Positions 7,866 through 17,307 of a stretch of DNA of 64,000 bases are shown here, piece by piece. Made by a program: the position numbers and the translations under genes. The stretch spans positions 62,001 through 126,000 of the forward strand of contig JAEEXG010000001.1 in NCBI GenBank assembly GCA_016291405.1, given 5' to 3'. This DNA is from Lachnospiraceae bacterium (lineage in GTDB: Bacteria; Bacillota; Clostridia; Lachnospirales; Lachnospiraceae). Each line of letters starts with the position of its first letter. Position 1 is the first letter of the stretch. The notes below the pieces were generated by a model. It was given only the letters and a program-made list of their open reading frames with translations. It ran no database searches and was not told the origin of the DNA.

Positions 7866-10800
7866 TCAATTAAAATCAAAAACAACAGCGTTGTTTTCAT
7901 CAAGTTTTAACGATGCGTCAAAGAACAAGCCTTTCTTACTTAAAAATCCCGTGATAATATCAGTCTTTTTATCATTTAAAAGCTTAACAAACTGTTCTTC
8001 AGGGATTTCAACTCCCGCAATCTTTCCTACAAAGAAATTGCAGCCTCCCTCTTCCTTTGAATAATTTGCGCATCTGTATCCGTTGTGGCCCTTAATAATG
8101 GTTGAACCACACTTTGGACATTTAACATTTTTAACAATTTCTTCCGTATTGTCAAACTCAAATTTAAATCCGACAATCTTACCTTCTTCATCTTTATTAA
8201 AGGTTATAAATGCATTAAAGGAATTGCCTGATTTTGATTTAAAGCCTTTAATTAAGGGAGATTTACCGGTTGATAAAAGTTCTTTTACCTGGGAATCATT
8301 TAATTTAACACCTGAAATCGTGCCGATATTAAACTTACATCCCGCATCCGGGTTTTCTTTATTATAGTTATTGCATCCGTATCCAAAAGAAGTTTTTACT
8401 ATCTCTCCACCGCAAACAGGACACTTAACATCCTTTAAAACTTTTGCTTCAACATTTTCAAAGTCAAAAGAAATTTCGCTCTTACCCGCTTCATTTTTCT
8501 TAAGTATTAAGCAAGCATCGAATTTCTTGCCCGATTTTCCTTTAAATCCGCGAATTGTTCCGGTTTTTCCGTTTGTAATAAGTTCCTTTACATTTGCTGA
8601 AGATAACTGTTTACCGGCTATTTTACCTATGTAAAACTTACAGGAATTATCATCATTTGGATTATAGTTTGCACATCCGAATCCACCTGACTTAATGTAA
8701 ATATCTCCTCCGCAATCAGGGCACTTTACACCTTCCAAAACATCGGGAGATATCCCTTCAAAGTCAAAAGAAACTGTCTTTTTACCCGTTTCATCATCTT
8801 TTAAAACTAATCGAGCCTTAAAGGATGACTTATTCTTTGACTTAAATCCTTCTAAAATCTGAGTTTTTCCTGTTTCGATAAGTTCCTTTGTTTCTTCAAA
8901 AGAAAGCTTTTTACCGGCTATTTCTCCGATTGAAAAATAACAAGGATTACTTTCATTGCTTCTGTTTTCGCAAGAATATCCATAGCCTGTTTGAACCATT
9001 CTTCCTTTACATACAGGACAAGTAAGACCATCGGCATATTCAATGGGAACCTCTGAAAAGTCAAAAGAAACAGCTAATTTTCCCGATTCATCTTCTTTTA
9101 AAACCAAAGCGGCCTTAAAAGGCTTCTTGTTTTTACCCACAAACCCGTTTAATACATTGGTCTTATGATTGTTTATTAAATCCCTAAAGTCATCTTCGGA
9201 AATATTTAATCCTGCAATCTGTCCGACGCTGAATTGGCATTTCTTTTCTTCATCAAAGTAATTACTGCAGCCATAGCCAAAGGAAGTTGTTGTAAGTTCT
9301 CCTCCGCATAAGGGGCACTTAAGCCCCAAAGGTTTTCTTGTGGCTATGCCTTTAGACTCTTTTCCTGTAAAGCAGTTAATGTTGTGAGCGATTTGAGTTG
9401 TAAGGTCATAATTTATCATTTTATCCGTTTCTTTACGGATATATGCTTCAAGTTTTTGCCTGTATTCAACGTCATCAACAGAGCCGTTAACAATTCCTTC
9501 AAGTCCCATTTCCCAGTTAGCGGTCATTTCGGGATTCAAAAGTGAAGGAACCGATAATTTCACAACTTCATAAATCATTTCTCCGAGATTTTCAGGAGTA
9601 ATGATCTGGGTTTTTGGATTCTGATTTAAGTACTTTATTCTTACAAGCTTATCTAATATTTCGCCTCTTGTCGCACTGGTTCCGATGCCGCTTTTCTTTA
9701 TTGTGGCTCTTAATTCTTCATCCTCAATTAAGTTACCGGCATTTTCCATAGCCAAAATAAGGGTACCGGAAGTATATCTTTTAGGAGGCGACGTTTTACC
9801 CTCTTTAATATCAAAAGAGTTAATTTTAATATCGTCACCCTTCTTAATACCACTTGCAAACTTTAAAAAGTCTTCCTTAGAACAGGTCTGTTCGATATCT
9901 GTATCATCATCCTTATCTTTTTGTGAAGGTATTCCCGCAATTTCCAAGTAACCGGGCGCTATCAGTACCTTGGCGGATGAGTAAAACTTTTCGTTATTAA
10001 TATCAACCGTAAGCTTAACAGCCTTATATTCTGCAGGTGGATAGAAAATACTTAAAAAGCGCTTTGTAATTAAATCATATACAGATGCTTGCAGCTCTGA
10101 AAGGGATGAAAGAGCGGATGTTTGACCTGTAGGTATAATTGCATAGTGATCCGTTACCTTTGAGTCATCGGTATACATGCTCTTTTCAATTCCAAGGAAC
10201 ATTTTATTATCAAGTATATTCTTTGCAAAACTTGAAAACTTAGCATAGTTTTGAAGTCCGCGAATGTTCTTGCTTATTTCTTTTGCTACTGCTGTTGTTA
10301 ATACTCTCGCATCGGTTCTTGGATAGGTAGTTAACTTCTTTTCATAGAGTTCCTGAATAACATCCAAAGTCTGTGCAGGGCTTATTTTAAAGATTTTAGA
10401 ACACTCTGCCTGAAGCTCTGCCAAGTTAAAAAGTAAGGGGGCTTTTTTCTTTGTATTGCTTATTTCAACGGAATCTACAACCGCATTCTTATCTTTAACA
10501 TAATCAATTAATTCTTTTGCGGATTCGATTTTCTTAAAGCCGTTTTCTTTGTATAAAAGAGGTGATTCAAAATACTTTGAACCTTCAACACTCTTCCATT
10601 CGGAAAGAAAACCTACTTCGCCAAAGTTACCTACAACTCTGTAAAAGTTAGTCTCAACAAAGTTTCTTATTTCTCTTTCTCTGTTTACAACCATACCAAG
10701 AACGCAGGTCATAACACGACCTACGGCAATAGCTGTATAAGAGGAAGTTGCTGCGGCATCATTAATCATTTTGCCATATTTCACAGAAAGAGCCCTGGAG

Positions 10801-11327
10801 AAATTGATACCAAGGCTATAATCTTCTATGGTTCGCATTATACCTGATTTACCAAGCCTGGCATAATCTGACATGGGCTTAGCTTCATTGATTCCTCTTT
10901 TAATTTCATCATCTGTCTGAGAGTCAATCCAGACACGAAGCTCTGTCATTCCGTCTCTTACGCCACCGTAATTACGGATGTTTTCTTCTATTGTTTGTCC
11001 TTCTTTTCCCGAGTCTCCCGCCCAGTAAACGACATCGATGTCATCTCTGTGAAGAAGGCCTGTTACAACGTTGTACTGGTCTTTAGAATTCTCAATTACA
11101 CCATATTTATAAACTTCAGGTAAAAAAGGTAAATCTTCAAGGCGCCAAACCTTATATTTTTCATCGTATGCTTCCGGATAACACATTTCTACCAAATGTC
11201 CGTAGCACCAGGATATTACATATTCGTTATTTTCAATGGACCCGTTTTTGTTGCCCGAAACATTTAAAACTCTTGCAAAGTCTCTGGCAACGGAGGGTTT
11301 CTCGGTAATAATTAATTTTTTCCCCAA
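7866..11327 (-). CDS. topB: DNA topoisomerase III with five C-terminal zinc/Crpt repeats
   Basis: Type IA topoisomerase that passes single strands and decatenates DNA. Begins LGKKLIITEKPSVARDFARVL (Toprim domain), with the acidic metal motif in YWAGDSGKEGQ and the active-site tyrosine in KLTTYPRTDARVL. The last 486 residues are five tandem units of about 100 residues, each with CPxC...C...C-type cysteines followed by a conserved GFxxKxxxxFxA/LxLxxDExGK strand pattern (Toprim_Crpt-like). Bacterial TopB is typically 650-730 residues, so this 1153-residue form is much extended. I choose the TTG at 11327 because AAGGA lies 7 bases upstream; an in-frame TTG at 11360 has no RBS and overlaps the previous gene. 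Confidence 0.92.
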   Translation of the reverse strand: MGKKLIITEKPSVARDFARVLNVSGNKNGSIENNEYVISWCYGHLVEMCYPEAYDEKYKVWRLEDLPFLPEVYKYGVIENSKDQYNVVTGLLHRDDIDVVYWAGDSGKEGQTIEENIRNYGGVRDGMTELRVWIDSQTDDEIKRGINEAKPMSDYARLGKSGIMRTIEDYSLGINFSRALSVKYGKMINDAAATSSYTAIAVGRVMTCVLGMVVNREREIRNFVETNFYRVVGNFGEVGFLSEWKSVEGSKYFESPLLYKENGFKKIESAKELIDYVKDKNAVVDSVEISNTKKKAPLLFNLAELQAECSKIFKISPAQTLDVIQELYEKKLTTYPRTDARVLTTAVAKEISKNIRGLQNYAKFSSFAKNILDNKMFLGIEKSMYTDDSKVTDHYAIIPTGQTSALSSLSELQASVYDLITKRFLSIFYPPAEYKAVKLTVDINNEKFYSSAKVLIAPGYLEIAGIPSQKDKDDDTDIEQTCSKEDFLKFASGIKKGDDIKINSFDIKEGKTSPPKRYTSGTLILAMENAGNLIEDEELRATIKKSGIGTSATRGEILDKLVRIKYLNQNPKTQIITPENLGEMIYEVVKLSVPSLLNPEMTANWEMGLEGIVNGSVDDVEYRQKLEAYIRKETDKMINYDLTTQIAHNINCFTGKESKGIATRKPLGLKCPLCGGELTTTSFGYGCSNYFDEEKKCQFSVGQIAGLNISEDDFRDLINNHKTNVLNGFVGKNKKPFKAALVLKEDESGKLAVSFDFSEVPIEYADGLTCPVCKGRMVQTGYGYSCENRSNESNPCYFSIGEIAGKKLSFEETKELIETGKTQILEGFKSKNKSSFKARLVLKDDETGKKTVSFDFEGISPDVLEGVKCPDCGGDIYIKSGGFGCANYNPNDDNSCKFYIGKIAGKQLSSANVKELITNGKTGTIRGFKGKSGKKFDACLILKKNEAGKSEISFDFENVEAKVLKDVKCPVCGGEIVKTSFGYGCNNYNKENPDAGCKFNIGTISGVKLNDSQVKELLSTGKSPLIKGFKSKSGNSFNAFITFNKDEEGKIVGFKFEFDNTEEIVKNVKCPKCGSTIIKGHNGYRCANYSKEEGGCNFFVGKIAGVEIPEEQFVKLLNDKKTDIITGFLSKKGLFFDASLKLDENNAVVFDFN

Positions 11328-11346
11328 AACAAAATCCTTCCAAACA

Positions 11347-12711
11347 TTAAATATTATCAAGTAAGAATAACTTTAAATTCTTTCTTACTTTAGCTTCAAG
11401 GGATAATTTTTCATCAAATCGTCCCCCTGCAAAAAGGTAAATGTAATCTGCATTAAGCTTAGCTTTGTTAGCACAATATAAAAGCCATTCATAATCTTCG
11501 TAAGTAAGCATCGCTTTATCATAGACGCAAATAGCCAAAATATTTTTCTCATTTTCGCCCATCGCCACAATGTCTATGGTTCCCTGCTTTCCGACCCATT
11601 TAGAGAATCTTTCGCAGACTATAGGAAGCTTCTTTCTTTGATTTGCTTTTTCCATATACTCAAGGCAAATCTGCCTGTAGTATTTACCCACATAGCTTTT
11701 TAAAGAAGGCAATACATACATTCTGTAAAATTCTTCGGGAGAATTAAACTCTAAAAATGAAGAATACTTAAATAAAAAGCTATAATAAAAGTCTACAAAT
11801 TTATTTGAAATATTATATATTCCCTTTTGAGCGTTATCTCTTCCGTCGGTATCAATGCTGAATACTTTTTCAACTAGTTCAAGCTCCATAAGGTTTTTGA
11901 TATAAACGCTTATCTTTGCTCTTGAAAAGCCTGTTTGTTCATACAAATCATTAAGCTTAAGCTTTCCGCCTGATAGAGAAGAAAGAATGGTGTTATAAAC
12001 CCCTGTCTCTCTTAATTCATCTTCCACAATTGTTTTTGCCACATTATGAAGAGGGCCGTTTTTATAAAGGATCTTCTTTGTAATGTTTTCTTTAACGGAA
12101 GCCTTCTTATCAAACATTTCCCAAAGTCCCGGAACACCTCCGAGAATCGAATAGCAAATGGCACAGTCTTCGTTTGTGTACAAAGAAAAATATTCTCTTA
12201 AATCATAAAATGACAATTCTTTGATTTTTAAAAATCCGGATAATTCAAATGCCGCTTCCCCGATTTTTGAAACCAGGTTGTTTTCAACAAACCCAACCGA
12301 CGAGGAAGAAAGAATAACAAGGTATTCCTGATTGTTCCAGCTTGAATGAATAAAAGAAATAAGTTCATCCATAAAAGAAGGGCAACTCTTTATAAGATTT
12401 TGAAACTCATCAAAAACAATAACTTTCTTTTGAGAATGCTTTTTTGAAGTTGCAGTGAGTACATCAGAAAACTCAGGAAATCTGAGGGTTTTAATCCCCA
12501 GTTCCCCTAAGAAAAGCCCAAGTCTGAATTTTTGTTCACGCTCTGACGCAGGTTCACAAAGGTAATAAAATCCCGGCTTATCCGTCATGAACTCTTTAAG
12601 CAGTGCTGTCTTTCCTATATATTTTTGCCCGTACAAAACTATAATCTGGCTCTTATCTCTATTGTAATAAGTGCCCAATTGGTTTAATTCATTATTTCTG
12701 CCAATTATCAT
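11347..12711 (-). CDS. AAA-type ATPase with C-terminal DUF234-like domain
   Basis: 454 residues. Starts IIGRNNELNQL, the usual opening of archaeal-ATPase family proteins, with Walker A GQKYIGKT (about residues 29-36) and Walker B KVIVFDEFQNL. A winged-helix-like middle (LSGGKLKLNDLYEQTGFSRA, KISVYIKNLMELELVEKV) is followed by a C-terminal nuclease-fold-like part ending FAGGRFDEKLSLEAKVRKN, which resembles DUF234. These proteins are widespread and mostly unassigned; roles in DNA transactions or regulation have been proposed. The gene ends 19 bases before the topB TTG start and begins 18 bases after the GGDEF/EAL gene, inside one operon. RBS GAGG before the ATG. Confidence 0.82.
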   Translation of the reverse strand: MIIGRNNELNQLGTYYNRDKSQIIVLYGQKYIGKTALLKEFMTDKPGFYYLCEPASEREQKFRLGLFLGELGIKTLRFPEFSDVLTATSKKHSQKKVIVFDEFQNLIKSCPSFMDELISFIHSSWNNQEYLVILSSSSVGFVENNLVSKIGEAAFELSGFLKIKELSFYDLREYFSLYTNEDCAICYSILGGVPGLWEMFDKKASVKENITKKILYKNGPLHNVAKTIVEDELRETGVYNTILSSLSGGKLKLNDLYEQTGFSRAKISVYIKNLMELELVEKVFSIDTDGRDNAQKGIYNISNKFVDFYYSFLFKYSSFLEFNSPEEFYRMYVLPSLKSYVGKYYRQICLEYMEKANQRKKLPIVCERFSKWVGKQGTIDIVAMGENEKNILAICVYDKAMLTYEDYEWLLYCANKAKLNADYIYLFAGGRFDEKLSLEAKVRKNLKLFLLDNI

Positions 12712-12729
12712 TAATCTAACCTCTTTTTG

Positions 12730-14451
12730 CTAGATGATTCTAAGTAAAAGTTCTTCGATTCCCTGTTCATCCATAGGCTTTCCAAGGTAAAATCCTTGAA
12801 TAAGATCACAGGATATACTCTTTAAATACTCAAGCTGCTCTGCCGTTTCAACGCCTTCCGCAACGGTTGAATATCCAAGTTTCTTTGCCATGACAACTAT
12901 GGATTCCGTTATAATCTTTGAAGCCGTATCGGAAGAAATATTATCGATAAATGATTTATCGATTTTTAAAGTGTCTATAGGAAGACCTTTTAAATAAGCC
13001 AAAGATGAAAAACCTGTTCCGAAATCATCAAGAGAAACTTTAATTCCAAAGTCTCTTAACTCTTCAATTTTAGATACAACCACATTAAAGTCATCTATCA
13101 AAACAGACTCGGTTATTTCTAGTTCCAACTCTTCCGGATTCATGTTGTATTTATTAATCGCTGAAATAATCTTTGGTACAAAATCCTGCCTTGAATACTG
13201 TATGGAAGAAATATTGATAGATAAAATCATGGAATAATTAAACTTTTTCTTCCACTGAGTAAATGCATTTATACTTGCATCAAGCACAAAGTCTCCGATT
13301 GGAATAATCGTTCCGTTCTTTTCAGCCAAAGGAATAAATACAGAAGGGCTTATAAGACCCGAATCTTTATCTTTCCACCTTACCAAGGCTTCAACGCCTC
13401 TAAGCTTTTTAGTAGAGCTAAAATACTGAGGCTGGAAATTTACGAAGAAATTAGACATATGAACCGCTTCTTTTAGTCGATTCTCAATATCAACATCTCG
13501 TAAAAAGCTATTAAGTATTGCGGTATCAAAGAACTTAATATTGTCTTTTCCGCTGTTCTTTGCTTTAAGCATAACTATTTCGGCACAGTTAATAAGCTCT
13601 AGGGCATTTTCAGAACACTCCGGGAATTCCGCAACACCTACGGAAACGCTTATTGACACTTCTGTCATATCGGTCAAACGTAAGGGATTTGATAAATACT
13701 CCTTTACCGTTCTATAGATTGTATCCACACTTCTGTGACCGCAGGGATCATAAATGGCCAAGCAGAAAATGTCAGAATCAAATCTAGAACCGATTACGTT
13801 GGTTTCCGTCAGATCATGAAGAAAAAGTCCGAAATTTTGAATGATTTCATCACCGACAAGAATGCCTCTGCTGTCGCTTATATTATGAAAATCATCAATG
13901 TCCATAAGCATAACGCTTACAACACTGTTGGTCTTTTGAGCCTTATCGATAAACTCTTTTAATTTTGTGATGAAGTAGTTTCTATTGTAAAGATTTGTAA
14001 GGAAGTCATAATAAGCCATAAAAGAAAGCTCATCCTGATGGTTCTTTTGCTTTGTGACATCAGAAAATGCGATTATTTTATCCGTTAAATTTCCTGATTC
14101 ATCGCAATGGACAGACACTTCCACGCAAATCCATTTGTGCTCATCCTTTGAACGAAGGTCCAAAGCCTGATGCTTTTTCCCTTCTTTTTCAATGAAAAGA
14201 AGGCGTCTTAACTCGCCCTGAGAATCTTCTGTAAAATAGTCGCATACTCTGGGTAAATCAATCGCCTCATTTAAATTAAAATCGAAGAAATTGTCCCATT
14301 TGCCCAACGTCTCAACAGTATTATTTACAAGGTTTATGTAAATAAACGCACGCTGAGACGTATCGCAAATAAGTTTATACATTCTTCCGGTATTCTTTAA
14401 TTTCTGGTTCATCGCTGTTAACAGATCAACCTGATAACGCATATCCTCCAT
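12730..14451 (-). CDS. PAS-GGDEF-EAL protein, probable c-di-GMP phosphodiesterase
   Basis: 573 residues, no signal peptide or membrane segment, so cytosolic. A PAS-like sensor covers residues about 25-135, a GGDEF domain 140-310 and an EAL domain 320-573. The GGDEF signature is degenerate: VGDEI at 199-203, so diguanylate cyclase activity is doubtful. The EAL domain is well preserved: VEALVRW (353-359), ELEITES (443-449), LDDFGTGFSSL (474-484), KIDKSF and AEGVET. The likely activity is hydrolysis of c-di-GMP, with the GGDEF domain possibly acting as an allosteric GTP-binding module, as known for similar proteins. Located between asd and the AAA ATPase in an amino-acid/topoisomerase operon, an unexpected setting. 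Confidence 0.92.
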   Translation of the reverse strand: MEDMRYQVDLLTAMNQKLKNTGRMYKLICDTSQRAFIYINLVNNTVETLGKWDNFFDFNLNEAIDLPRVCDYFTEDSQGELRRLLFIEKEGKKHQALDLRSKDEHKWICVEVSVHCDESGNLTDKIIAFSDVTKQKNHQDELSFMAYYDFLTNLYNRNYFITKLKEFIDKAQKTNSVVSVMLMDIDDFHNISDSRGILVGDEIIQNFGLFLHDLTETNVIGSRFDSDIFCLAIYDPCGHRSVDTIYRTVKEYLSNPLRLTDMTEVSISVSVGVAEFPECSENALELINCAEIVMLKAKNSGKDNIKFFDTAILNSFLRDVDIENRLKEAVHMSNFFVNFQPQYFSSTKKLRGVEALVRWKDKDSGLISPSVFIPLAEKNGTIIPIGDFVLDASINAFTQWKKKFNYSMILSINISSIQYSRQDFVPKIISAINKYNMNPEELELEITESVLIDDFNVVVSKIEELRDFGIKVSLDDFGTGFSSLAYLKGLPIDTLKIDKSFIDNISSDTASKIITESIVVMAKKLGYSTVAEGVETAEQLEYLKSISCDLIQGFYLGKPMDEQGIEELLLRII

Positions 14452-14480
14452 TTATACCCTCTCTCGTTTCTTCCCCAATT

Positions 14481-15566
14481 TTATTTTGCGGTTATATAAC
14501 CTTGAGCTTTTAAAAGCTCTGCGCATAACACAGCGCCACCTGCTGCGCCTCTTACGGTATTATGTGAAAGACCTACAAATTTATAATCATAAACTGTGTC
14601 TTCACGCAATCTTCCGATTGATACTCCCATACCCTTTTCATAGTCAACATCAAGCTTAACCTGAGGACGATTATCCTCTTCAAGATACTGAATGAAATTT
14701 GTGGGAGCGCTGGGAAGCTTTAATTCCTGAGGAAGGCTCTTTGCGCTTCTTAATTTTTCAATTAACTGCTCTTTGGTAGGTTTCTTTTTAAACTTAACAA
14801 ATACAGCAGCTGTATGACCGTTTAAAACAGGAACTCTGATACACTGGCTTGTGATTACAAGGCCTTGCTTCTTTTCGATTTCACCGTTTTTAAGGGTACC
14901 TAAAACTCTTAAAGGTTCCTGTTCACTCTTTTCTTCTTCACCACCGATGTAAGGGATGATGTTTTCAACCATTTCGGGCCAATCTTTAAAGGTCTTACCT
15001 GCACCTGAAATAGCCTGATATGTTGTAGCCACAACTTCATAGGGTTCAAACTCACTCCAAGCCCAGAGGCAAGGTGTATAGCTTTGAATTGAACAGTTGG
15101 GCTTAACAGCAATAAATCCTCTCTTTGTTCCAAGACGCTTCTTTTGCTCTTCAATTATAGCTGTGTGCTGATAATTGATTTCAGGAATAATCATGGGAAC
15201 GTCTTTTGTCCATCTGTGTGCGGAGTTATTTGACACAACAGGAGTCTCTGTCTTAGCATATGCTTCTTCGATAGCCTTGATTTCATCCTTTGTCATATCA
15301 ACCGCGCTAAAGCAAAAGTCAACTTCCTTTGCTACATTTTCAACGTCGGTAACATCTTTGACTATAAGTTTCTTAACTCTTTCGGGCATGGGTGTATCCA
15401 TTTTCCAGCGCCCTTCAACAGCCTCCTCATATGTTTTACCTTTAGATCTGGGGCTTGCGGCAAGTGTGGTTACTTCAAACCAAGGATGATTCTCAAGAAG
15501 AGAAATGAATCTCTGTCCAACCATACCTGTGGCACCCAAAATGCCGACTTTCAACTTTTCACTCAT
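14481..15566 (-). CDS. asd: Aspartate-semialdehyde dehydrogenase
   Basis: Reduces aspartyl phosphate to aspartate semialdehyde for lysine, methionine, threonine and diaminopimelate synthesis. 361 residues. NADP-binding GILGATGMVGQRFISLL at the N-terminus and the catalytic cysteine in AVKPNCSIQSYTPC. C-terminal SHNTVRGAAGGAVLCAELL is typical. The sequence resembles the fungal/archaeal-type Asd branch rather than the enterobacterial one, through its length and the SAHRWTKDVPMIIPEIN stretch. GGAGG lies before the ATG, and the gene starts 16 bases after argH, so it is co-transcribed. Confidence 0.96.
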   Translation of the reverse strand: MSEKLKVGILGATGMVGQRFISLLENHPWFEVTTLAASPRSKGKTYEEAVEGRWKMDTPMPERVKKLIVKDVTDVENVAKEVDFCFSAVDMTKDEIKAIEEAYAKTETPVVSNNSAHRWTKDVPMIIPEINYQHTAIIEEQKKRLGTKRGFIAVKPNCSIQSYTPCLWAWSEFEPYEVVATTYQAISGAGKTFKDWPEMVENIIPYIGGEEEKSEQEPLRVLGTLKNGEIEKKQGLVITSQCIRVPVLNGHTAAVFVKFKKKPTKEQLIEKLRSAKSLPQELKLPSAPTNFIQYLEEDNRPQVKLDVDYEKGMGVSIGRLREDTVYDYKFVGLSHNTVRGAAGGAVLCAELLKAQGYITAK

Positions 15567-15582
15567 TTATATGTCCTCCAAA

Positions 15583-16986
15583 TTATTGTTCCAAAATATT
15601 ATCTTTCCAATCAGTGCTAAGGTATTCTTTGTAGAAAGAAATTACTTTTTTCATCTCGTCAATTCCCGGAGCTCCGATCGTAAGCCTCTTAGAAACGCAA
15701 GTTTCCAAAGAAATTTCTTTATATACATCTTCATCAAAAAGATCACTGAAGGTTTTTAACTTATCAAGGGGGCAGCTTAAAATATCAATACCATTATCAA
15801 TACAGTAAACTACCAATTCACCGATTACTTTGTGAGCATCCCTAAAGGGCATTCCCTTTTTAACAAGATAATCGGCAGCGTCTGTGGCATTTGTAAAGCC
15901 CATCATTGCGCTCTTTGCCATTACTTCTTTGTTAAACTTGGTGGTGGCAAGCATTCCCGCAAACAAATCAATACAGTTTTTAACCGTATCAATTGCATCA
16001 AAGGTCATTTCCTTGTCTTCCTGCATATCTTTATTATATGCAAGAGGAAGGCCTTTCATCGTGGTAAGAAGGGACAATAATGCGCCGTATACTCTTCCGG
16101 TTTTACCTCTTACAAGCTCTGCTATATCGGGATTCTTCTTTTGAGGCATTATAGATGAACCTGTAGAAAAAGAATCATCCAAATCAATAAATCCGTATTC
16201 GTTTGAATTCCAGATTATAATTTCTTCGCTGAATCTGCTTAAATGCATGGAAATAATGCTTAAAGCAGACAATAATTCAATCAAATAATCTCTGTCAGAA
16301 ACAGAATCCATACTGTTTAAAGTGGGTCCGTAAAATCCCATTAAAGAAGCTGTAATTTCTCTATCCAAAGGATATGTGGTACCTGCCAAAGCTCCGGCTC
16401 CTAAGGGACAATAATTCATTCTTGTAAAGATATCTTTAAGTCTGTCTCTGTCTCTTTTAAACATTTCAAAATAGGCGCCAAGATGATGAGCAAGTGTAAC
16501 AGGCTGAGCCTTTTGAAGATGTGTAAATCCCGGCATATAAGTGTCGGTATTTTCATCCATTATTCGTAAAATAACATCAAGAAGCTTCTTTAATTCTTCA
16601 TCTATAAAAATTACTTCAAGCCTTGTATAAAGGCGCATGTCCAAAGCAACCTGATCGTTTCTGCTTCTTCCTGTATGAAGCTTTTTACCGGTATCTCCGA
16701 TACGCTTTATTAAGTTTGCTTCCATAAAGCTGTGGATATCTTCGTATTCGTCGGTAATCTCAAGATTACCGCTTAAAACATCGTTCTTTATAGATATAAG
16801 ACCGTCTATGATGGCGGTAGATTCTTCCTGGGTTATAATATTGCATCTTGAAAGCATTGCGGCATGAGCCACACTGCCTTCACAATCTCTTTCCAATAAA
16901 CGCTTGTCAAATTTTATAGAAGCGTTAAAATCATATACTTTTTTATCTGTTTCTTTTGTAAATCTTCCACCCCAAAGCTGAGCCAT
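15583..16986 (-). CDS. argH: Argininosuccinate lyase
   Basis: Cleaves argininosuccinate to arginine and fumarate. 467 residues from the ATG at 16986 (GGAG 6 bases upstream; protein starts MAQLWGGRFTKETD, the usual family start). An upstream in-frame GTG at 17031 would add 15 residues but overlaps the promoter. The fumarase/lyase signature GSSIMPQKKNPD is intact, as are HTGRSRNDQVALDMRLY and the histidine-containing PGFTHLQKAQPV. First gene of the long argH-asd-(GGDEF/EAL)-ATPase-topB-beta-helix operon; argG is not in the window. Confidence 0.97.
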   Translation of the reverse strand: MAQLWGGRFTKETDKKVYDFNASIKFDKRLLERDCEGSVAHAAMLSRCNIITQEESTAIIDGLISIKNDVLSGNLEITDEYEDIHSFMEANLIKRIGDTGKKLHTGRSRNDQVALDMRLYTRLEVIFIDEELKKLLDVILRIMDENTDTYMPGFTHLQKAQPVTLAHHLGAYFEMFKRDRDRLKDIFTRMNYCPLGAGALAGTTYPLDREITASLMGFYGPTLNSMDSVSDRDYLIELLSALSIISMHLSRFSEEIIIWNSNEYGFIDLDDSFSTGSSIMPQKKNPDIAELVRGKTGRVYGALLSLLTTMKGLPLAYNKDMQEDKEMTFDAIDTVKNCIDLFAGMLATTKFNKEVMAKSAMMGFTNATDAADYLVKKGMPFRDAHKVIGELVVYCIDNGIDILSCPLDKLKTFSDLFDEDVYKEISLETCVSKRLTIGAPGIDEMKKVISFYKEYLSTDWKDNILEQ

Positions 16987-17021
16987 TTTTATCTCCAAGT
17001 TTTCTTCTAAAGTTAAATCTA

Positions 17022-17050
17022 ATTTTAGCACAGTAAAGCGTAACCATCAA
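17022..17050 (-). promoter_or_regulatory. promoter of the argH operon
   Basis: Minus-strand TTGATG (17045-17050), 17-base spacer, TAAAAT (17022-17027), about 36 bases before the argH ATG. The preceding stretch up to the tRNA holds an inverted repeat (17117-17141) but no gene. Confidence 0.6.
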
Positions 17051-17116
17051 CCAAAAAAGCTTTCAATAATTACTAAAAAAAACCATGAAAAAGAGAATTT
17101 TCTCTCTGTAATGACC

Positions 17117-17141
17117 ATATGTCCGTACAGCGCGTACATAT
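17117..17141. repeat. inverted repeat between tRNA-Thr and argH
   Basis: ATATGT...ACATAT arms enclosing GTAC...GTAC, centred on AGCGC. Lies 66 or more bases upstream of the argH -35 element, in the otherwise empty 17051-17180 gap. No T-tract follows, so it is not a terminator; an operator is possible. Confidence 0.35.
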
Positions 17142-17180
17142 CAGCATATATTATTCTTCTGAAAACACAAAAAATAAAAC

Positions 17181-17208
17181 AAAAAAGCAGCCGATAATCG
17201 ACTGCTTT
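17181..17208 (-). terminator. terminator of tRNA-Thr
   Basis: Minus-strand hairpin over 17186-17206 (9 bp with one G-T pair, loop TTA) followed by a T-rich tail, starting only a few bases after the tRNA 3' end. Confidence 0.88.
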
Positions 17209-17210
17209 TA

Positions 17211-17283
<73 letters not shown>

Positions 17284-17307
17284 CTGCACTTATATGCAAC
17301 AAAAGTA

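Noticed and set aside
7869..9326. Regularly repeated DNA that could be taken for a repeat array
   Set aside because: Units of about 300 bases in frame within topB with diverged nucleotide sequence; they encode protein repeats and lack CRISPR-type short identical repeats.
16987..17031. Longer N-terminus of ArgH from a GTG at 17031
   Set aside because: The ATG at 16986 has a good GGAG and gives the family-typical start; the GTG lies over the promoter.
17092..17105. AGAGAATTTTCTCT as a terminator
   Set aside because: The stem is short and AT-rich with a tiny loop, and a strong terminator already follows the tRNA.
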